From Bin5 sp965261695 (GTDB lineage: Bacteria; Chloroflexota; Anaerolineae; Caldilineales; Caldilineaceae): a DNA stretch of 64,000 nt. Below the pieces are notes generated by a model. That model did no database searches. It was not told the DNA's origin and worked only from the letters and a program-made list of their open reading frames with translations. The position numbers and the translations under genes are program-made. Every line of letters begins with the position of its first letter. Position 1 is the first letter of the stretch. The stretch lies in assembly GCA_965261695.1 (NCBI GenBank), contig OZ253474.1, positions 2,046,001-2,110,000 on the forward strand. The letters run 5' to 3'. Below, piece after piece: positions 59,583 through 64,000 of this stretch.

Positions 59583-60190
59583 GCAGCCGGCGCGACACGC
59601 TGCGCCAATCCGCAAAAACTTTTGCAGAAAGAGCAAAGCAGCACACGAATTCACGCGGCAATTCGCGCCACTTCGCGCCACTTTGATACTCTCCGCACGC
59701 TCCGACAGGATACCGACAGGATACAAAGCAGGGCATCACATGAATTCATGCAGCGCTTTGACCCGCTCTGCGCCTGTGCCCCGCCCGCCGCGACCACGCT
59801 GCGCCAATCCGCAAAAACTTTTGCAGAAAGAGCAAAGCAGCACACGAATTCACGCGGCAATTCGCGCCACTTCGCGCCACTTTGATACTCTCCGCCCGCC
59901 CCGACAGGATACAGAGCAGGATACAAAGCAGGGCATCACATGAATTCATGCAGCGCTTTGACCCGCTCTGCGCCTGTGCCCCGCCCGCCGCGACCACGCT
60001 GCGCCAATCCGCAAGAATTTTTGCAGAAAGAGCAAAGCAGCACACGAATTCACGCGGCAATTCGCGCCACTTCGCGCCATTTTGATACTCTCCGCCCGCC
60101 CCGACAGGATACCGACAGGATACAGAGCAGGGCATCACATGAATTCATGCAGCGCTTTGCCCCGCTCTGCGCCTGTGCCCCGCCCGCCGC
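59583..60190 (+). repeat. Dispersed repeat B, three tandem copies of about 200 bases
   Basis: The landmark CTGCGCCAATCCGCAA begins at 59600, 59799 and 59999. Each unit then has TTTTTGCAGAAAGAGCAAAG, ACGAATTCACGCGGCAATTC, GACAGGATAC once or twice, and GGGCATCACATGAATTCATG. The copies differ at few positions, so the amplification is recent. A diverged single copy lies at 28.7-28.9 kb. No gene is supported in 59432-60498; minus-strand frames in each unit are conserved only because the DNA is. Confidence 0.9.
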
Positions 60191-60498
60191 GCCGACGCCG
60201 GCGGCCTTCGCCCAGCCTCCCGTCTCCCCTGATCCACCGAGAATTTTCTTGCCCAATCTCACCAAATCTCTCCTGCCAGCGCTCCTGCCTGTCAACCCAT
60301 CCAACCGCCCCAAACAAGCCTCTAATCTGAATCCCATTTGAAACAGAGACTCTTCGGGCGAAGATAGCAACTGAATCGCGGCCGTCTCGCCTGCCCTTAC
60401 GCAATCCGGAATGCGCCATACGCAACTCAGCAATAAGCCGGTTCCCGATCTGGACGCACATTGGATGCCTATGCCCTGGCCACAACGTTTTTCCCATA

Positions 60499-60527
60499 TT
60501 GACATATCCTCCAACCCTGTATATACT
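60499..60527 (+). promoter_or_regulatory. Strong promoter of the sulfate-assimilation unit
   Basis: TTGACA at 60499-60504 and TATACT at 60522-60527 are separated by exactly 17 bases. The predicted start, near 60534, gives a leader of about 540 bases before cysH, containing the cysteine-rich small ORF. Confidence 0.75.
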
Positions 60528-60678
60528 GTTCCCAACCTTCGCACATGCGGAGGGGAAGCGACCCGGCAAAAACCGCGCAAGTGGCCTGCCGCCGCTTCAT
60601 CCATCTTGCAAGCACTGGTCGAAGCCTGAACCGTGCCGCACCCGCTGCACAAATCGGGCGGAGAAGGAGTTCACGGAA

Positions 60679-60831
60679 ATGCGTATCCAAACGTATGACC
60701 AAACGGGGCGGGCTGTATCGCCCGCTAGACAATCTCGCATCATCCGCACCGGCATGATCGTTGTCTCCCCCTCCTCCTCTCGCTGCTTGTGTATGACCTC
60801 CTCCTGTTGTTGCTCCTGTTGTTGTAGTTAA
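60679..60831 (+). CDS. Cysteine-run leader peptide (candidate attenuator ORF)
   Basis: A 50-residue ORF starting at ATG 60679 with AAGGAG ten bases upstream. It begins MRIQTYDQTGRAV and ends CLCMTSSCCCSCCCS followed by TAA, so eight of the last fifteen codons are cysteine (TGT or TGC). It lies between a strong promoter and cysH. A peptide of this kind has no obvious enzymatic use; cysteine-rich leader peptides that sense cysteine supply are known before sulfur genes in mycobacteria and relatives. The inference is that ribosomes stall in the cysteine run when charged tRNA-Cys is scarce, changing the fold of the following RNA. Confidence 0.7.
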   Translation: MRIQTYDQTGRAVSPARQSRIIRTGMIVVSPSSSRCLCMTSSCCCSCCCS

Positions 60832-60858
60832 CTCTCTGACAGGCTCATCCAACCCAAA

Positions 60859-60905
60859 TGTGTGTCAACCCTGCGTGGACAGGGCTAACTTATCTCAGAC
60901 ACACA
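60859..60905 (+). promoter_or_regulatory. Nested hairpin between leader peptide and cysH
   Basis: TGTGTGTC (60859-60866) pairs perfectly with GACACACA (60898-60905), and inside it CCCTG (60869-60873) pairs with CAGGG (60880-60884). The structure begins 27 bases after the leader stop codon, within reach of a ribosome stalled or terminating there. There is no U-run after it, so it is not a classical intrinsic terminator. Confidence 0.6.
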
Positions 60906-61076
60906 TCAGCGCGATGAGCGTCCGCTATCCTTCTTCAAACTAAAAACATCCCAGATCCGTAGCCCCGCTGCCGTGGCGTGACCGTAGTCTGCGCTTCCGT
61001 TTTGCCCTATGTGCGCAGGCAGCGCAGCAGAACGTCACCGAGGCTGTGGATCGAGAAATATATTGAGGAACTGACT

Positions 61077-61802
61077 GTGATTGCACTTGCGCAGGAAACT
61101 CGCCCGGTTGACACCTGGCAACCTCCTTCTATCAGCCAATTGAACTGCCGCCTGGAAACCAAATCCGCCGAGGAAATTCTGCAGTGGTCGATTGAACAGT
61201 TCGGCGGCGGCTTCTCGATCGGCTCAGCTTTCGGCGCCAGCGGCATGGCGCTGATCGACATGGCCGTGCGCATCAACCCCGATGTAGACATCTTCTACAT
61301 CGACACCGACTACTTCTTCCCCGAATCCCTGGCCCTGATCGAACGCGCCCAGCGGCACTACAACCGCCCCTTCCGCCGCGTCGCGTCCGACACAAGCGTC
61401 GCCGAGCAGGAGCAGACCTACGGGCTGCAGCTCTACCGCAGCGACGCCGACAAATGCTGCAACATACGCAAAGTCGTGCCGATGGGCCAGGCCCTGCAGG
61501 GCAGCACCGCCTGGCTATCGGCCCTGCGCCGTGACCAGTCGCCCACCCGCGCCGCCACGCCCGTGCTGCGCTGGAATGACAAATACGGCGTCGTCAAGAT
61601 ATCGCCCCTGGTCCGCTGGACCGAAGCCGACGTCTGGGCCTATATCCATCAACACAACGTCCCCTACAACGAGCTGCACGAGCAGAACTACCCCAGCATC
61701 GGTTGCTGGCCCTGCACGCAGCCCGTCCAACCCGGCGACGATCTGCGCGCCGGCCGCTGGGTCGGGCTGAACAAGGTCGAGTGCGGCCTCCACCAGGCGT
61801 AA
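61077..61802 (+). CDS. cysH: APS/PAPS reductase (assimilatory, CysH)
   Basis: A 241-residue reductase making sulfite from APS or PAPS. IGSAFGASGMALIDMAV is the PP-loop-like phosphate site, then VDIFYIDTDYFFPESL. The cysteine pattern DKCCNIRKV (Cys127-Cys128) and GCWPC (Cys210, Cys213) is that of Fe-S-containing APS reductases, and the catalytic C-terminal cysteine is in ECGLHQA (Cys236). The start is taken as GTG 61077, with GAGGA seven bases upstream; the frame is open to 60978 but without a site. A long leader with a cysteine-rich ORF precedes it, and a siroheme-chelatase-like gene follows 91 bases downstream. Confidence 0.92.
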   Translation: MIALAQETRPVDTWQPPSISQLNCRLETKSAEEILQWSIEQFGGGFSIGSAFGASGMALIDMAVRINPDVDIFYIDTDYFFPESLALIERAQRHYNRPFRRVASDTSVAEQEQTYGLQLYRSDADKCCNIRKVVPMGQALQGSTAWLSALRRDQSPTRAATPVLRWNDKYGVVKISPLVRWTEADVWAYIHQHNVPYNELHEQNYPSIGCWPCTQPVQPGDDLRAGRWVGLNKVECGLHQA

Positions 61803-61804
61803 TG

Positions 61805-61888
61805 GCGGTTTTTAGTTTCGAGTTTTTGGTCTTAAGATAATGACGTATCTCTAACCGGAACGCAGCTACTGACGACTGAAAACTGCAG
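61805..61888. repeat. ACTG-heptad arrays 10 and 11, short and opposed
   Basis: At 61806-61830 minus-strand units ACTCGAA and ACTAAAA can be read; at 61868-61888 the plus strand has ACTGACG, ACTGAAA and ACTGCAG in exact succession, ending five bases before the start codon of cbiX. The pattern copies the array before the DUF1501 gene. Confidence 0.65.
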
Positions 61889-61893
61889 TTCTC

Positions 61894-62655
61894 ATGAACG
61901 CCATCGTCCTCATCGGCCACGGCAGCCTGCACAGCGACAGCGGCGCGTCAATGATCCGGCTGGCCGCCCGCCTGCGCGAACGCGGCGTAGCACCCATCGC
62001 CGAGGCCGGCTTCCTCAACTACAGCCGCCCCACCATCGCCGAAGCGGTCGCAAAGTGTGTGCAGGCCGGCGCAACCTCTGTCACAGTCCAGCCCTATTTT
62101 CTGATCGACGGCGTCTACGTGCAGCAGGACCTGCCCGGCGATGTAGCCAAAGTCGCCGCCCAGTTCCCCCAGTTGACGGTCCGCGTGGCCCCCTGTTTTG
62201 GCTTCCACCAGAAACTGGCCGCCATCGCCCTGGAGCGCGTGCGCGCCGTCGACCCCGAGACGAGCGCGGCGAACGGGACCCGGGCCGCCCTCCTCGTGAT
62301 GGCGCACGGCACCCCTCTCGCGGACGCCAACCAGCCGATCAGGCAACTCACCGCCTGGCTGCACAAAGCGACCGGTTATCCCCTCGCCGACCTCGCCTAT
62401 CTCGATTGCAACACGCCCCGCATCGCTGACGCCATTGACGCGCTCGCAGCCCAGGGCGCCCGCAAAATCGTCGCCCTGCCCTACTTCCTCCATCGCGGCC
62501 GCCACCTGCGCCAGGACCTGCCCGCGCTTCTGGCTGCCGCCCGCCAGCGCCATCCGGCCCTCACCCTCCTCGAAGCGCCCCACCTCGACTACGACCTGCG
62601 CCTGGCCGACGTGATCACCGACCGCCTGCTGAAAGCGGCGCCCTGCAGCCGCTGA
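61894..62655 (+). CDS. cbiX: Sirohydrochlorin chelatase (CbiX/SirB type)
   Basis: A 253-residue protein with two CbiX half-domains. The first begins AIVLIGHGSLHSDSG with the chelatase histidine and has SVTVQPYFLIDGVYVQQDLP (second metal-ligand region, the usual HVxxDLP replaced by YVQQDLP). The second begins ALLVMAHGTPLADAN and has KIVALPYFLHRGRHLRQDLP with histidines. It inserts iron or cobalt in sirohydrochlorin; next to cysH the likely product is siroheme for sulfite reductase. ATG 61894 follows a heptad array and no ribosome site is clear. Confidence 0.88.
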   Translation: MNAIVLIGHGSLHSDSGASMIRLAARLRERGVAPIAEAGFLNYSRPTIAEAVAKCVQAGATSVTVQPYFLIDGVYVQQDLPGDVAKVAAQFPQLTVRVAPCFGFHQKLAAIALERVRAVDPETSAANGTRAALLVMAHGTPLADANQPIRQLTAWLHKATGYPLADLAYLDCNTPRIADAIDALAAQGARKIVALPYFLHRGRHLRQDLPALLAAARQRHPALTLLEAPHLDYDLRLADVITDRLLKAAPCSR

Positions 62656-62792
62656 ATCGTGCTCGGTTGCTGTCGAAGAGCTGCATATCGGCTTCCGCCG
62701 CTGCCCGCCGCCTGCTGATTTGGCGACAAGCCTCTCGATTGGCGACAATACGGTGGCAGCCCCGACCGAGCACAGCCCACAGGAGCATCGCC

Positions 62793-64000
62793 ATGACAGC
62801 CAGCGTCGAGTATTCCCCCAAACCGATCTTCTCCCTCGCCGATACGGGACGAAAGATGCCTCCCGTTGGGCTGATCGCGCCGGCCCGCTACCTGCAGGGG
62901 CCGGGGCTGCTCGACCAACTGGGCCGCTTTCTGGCGCTGCTCCCCAGCACGCGGCCCGCCGTCTACATCAGCGCCGGCGGGCTGCGCCGCCACGGCCAGC
63001 GCCTGCTCAACGGCCTGCGCGCCATGCAGATCGAGCCGGCCGTCGAGATCTTCCAGGGCGAATGCGCCTACACCGAAATCGAACGCGCCGCCGCCGCTCT
63101 GCAGGCGCAGGACATCCCCTTCGACAGCCTGATCGCGGTCGGCGGCGGCAAATGCCTCGACGCGGGCAAGAAAGTCGCCGCGCGGCTGGCAGTGCCGGCC
63201 GTCATCTGCCCCACAATCGCCTCCACCGACGCGCCCTGCTCCGCCCTGTCGGTCATCTACTCGGACGAAGGCATCGTCCAGGGCGGGGAGTTTTTCCCCG
63301 ACAGCCCGGCCTTGGTGCTGGTTGACTCCCAGCTGATCGCGGCCGCGCCGGTACGCTATCTGGTGGCGGGCATGGGCGACGCGCTCGCGACCCGCTACGA
63401 GGCCCGCACCTGCTTCCGCAACCCGGCCGGCCGCTCGGTCCTCGGCGGACGCCCAACCGTCGCCGCCCAGGCCATCGCCGAACAGTGCGCCCAGACCATC
63501 TTCGACGATGGCGTTGCCGCCGCCGCCGCCGCCTTTCGCAACGAAGTCAACGGCGCCCTGGAACGCGTGATCGAGGCCAATACGCTCCTGAGCGGCATCG
63601 GCTTCGAAAGCGGCGGCGTGACCGGGGCCCACGCGGTCGCCGGCGGCTTCACCCGGCTGCCGGTTGCGCGCCGGCTCTACCTGCACGGGGAGATGGTGGC
63701 GATGGGGCTGCTCACCCAACTCGCGCTGGAGCAAACTGTGGACGAGTGCGCCCAGGTCGCCCGCTTCTGCGCCGAGATCGGCCTGCCCACCCACCTGGCC
63801 CAACTCTCGCTCGACATCGACGCCGACGGCCCGGCTCTGCAGGCGGCGATGGCTGCCATTGCCGACTCGCCCCTGATGGACAACGAGCCTCTCACCGTCA
63901 CGCCCGACAATACCTGGGCCGCGCTGTTGCAGGCGGACGAGATCGGGCGCGCGGCCACCACCGCCGTCGGCGACCGCGCCTACCAACGCCTGCGCCGCTG
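62793..64000 (+). CDS. Glycerol-dehydrogenase-like iron/zinc alcohol dehydrogenase (partial, runs off the window)
   Basis: The first 402 residues of a GldA-type group III alcohol dehydrogenase. LIAPARYLQGPGLLDQLGRF is the usual start. The NAD-binding SLIAVGGGKCLDAGKKVA contains the GGGKxxD motif. TIASTDAPCSALSVIYSDEG is the family block, and metal ligands are the Asp in VAGMGDALATRYEA, the His in GVTGAHAVAGGF and the His in YLHGEMVAMGLL. Start ATG 62793 has ACAGGAG ten bases upstream. The frame has no stop before the window end. Substrate may be glycerol or a related polyol. Confidence 0.9.
   Translation, partial: MTASVEYSPKPIFSLADTGRKMPPVGLIAPARYLQGPGLLDQLGRFLALLPSTRPAVYISAGGLRRHGQRLLNGLRAMQIEPAVEIFQGECAYTEIERAAAALQAQDIPFDSLIAVGGGKCLDAGKKVAARLAVPAVICPTIASTDAPCSALSVIYSDEGIVQGGEFFPDSPALVLVDSQLIAAAPVRYLVAGMGDALATRYEARTCFRNPAGRSVLGGRPTVAAQAIAEQCAQTIFDDGVAAAAAAFRNEVNGALERVIEANTLLSGIGFESGGVTGAHAVAGGFTRLPVARRLYLHGEMVAMGLLTQLALEQTVDECAQVARFCAEIGLPTHLAQLSLDIDADGPALQAAMAAIADSPLMDNEPLTVTPDNTWAALLQADEIGRAATTAVGDRAYQRLRR

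Noticed and set aside
59583..60190. Repeated minus-strand open frames in repeat B as a small protein family
   Set aside because: The frames are alike only because the DNA is nearly identical; there is no ribosome site, the fourth copy at 28.8 kb breaks the frame, and composition is arginine/cysteine-rich as expected for antisense reading.
60534..60678. S-box (SAM) riboswitch in the cysH leader
   Set aside because: A GAGGGG ... CCCGGCAA stretch recalls the S-box core, but the order and spacing of the other conserved parts could not be matched by eye.
60859..60905. Hairpin as a rho-independent terminator
   Set aside because: No run of T follows; it fits better as a switch structure connected to the leader peptide.
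1..64000. tRNA, rRNA or replication origin
   Set aside because: No T-arm/anticodon pattern outside coding DNA, no rRNA sequence, and no cluster of DnaA boxes was noticed; a covariance search would be decisive.

Overview
The window is GC-rich, gene-dense bacterial DNA with strong AGGAGG-type ribosome sites and ATG/GTG starts. It pairs DUF1800/DUF1501 proteins, phytanoyl-CoA dioxygenases, GH105- and GH172-type sugar enzymes and Mn/Zn permeases carrying fused winged-helix domains with a very high load of intergenic repeats and defence genes. This mix suggests an environmental Chloroflexota bacterium (Caldilineaceae-like). That assignment is inference: no rRNA or marker gene is present.

Layout. 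0-4 kb: end of a peptide-type ABC importer, a dioxygenase and decayed genes. 4.1-4.8 kb: MazEF-like toxin-antitoxin pair. 5-12.3 kb: catabolic genes (RraA-like, a GH105 fusion, DUF1800, DUF1501, NHL repeats, second dioxygenase). 12.3-16.2 kb: three copies of a YgiT-like gene around a DUF4258 gene and a type II restriction-modification pair. 16.2-26.7 kb: a DNA phosphorothioation locus of Ssp type (sspA divergent from sspBCD) whose operon continues into a SNF2 helicase, a ParB-like protein, an unrecognised helical protein and a beta-CASP metallo-beta-lactamase nuclease. 27-29 kb: an orphan gene and dispersed repeats. 29-37.5 kb: a GH172-type enzyme and a 2.98-kb tandem duplication carrying a lipoprotein sugar dehydrogenase and an acyltransferase. 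37.6-44.8 kb: a metal ABC importer operon with a clear promoter and palindrome, then an MFS exporter. 45-50 kb: hicB remnant, DUF4432 epimerase-like gene and a large N6 DNA methylase. 50-55.2 kb: a Dcm methylase, MORC/histidine-kinase ATPase, response-regulator and Vsr operon. 55-59.4 kb: AbiEi/AbiEii bracketed by about 590-bp direct repeats, and an ISAs1 transposase remnant. 59.6-60.2 kb: a 200-bp repeat in three tandem copies. 60.5-62.7 kb: sulfate assimilation (cysH, cbiX) behind a promoter and a small ORF ending in a cysteine run. 62.8 kb to the end: a glycerol-dehydrogenase-like enzyme.

The most interesting items are: (1) the cysteine-rich leader peptide and hairpin before cysH, a candidate cysteine attenuator; (2) the Ssp locus with its unusual four-gene extension of different base composition; (3) the Dcm, dual GHKL/histidine kinase, receiver and Vsr operon; (4) a family of 7-bp ACTGNNN tandem arrays placed mostly just before start codons, one of which expands into an in-frame 36-bp minisatellite inside a permease ORF; (5) the microhomology-joined tandem duplication. 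Nothing here was checked by database search; family calls rest on recognised motifs and architecture.
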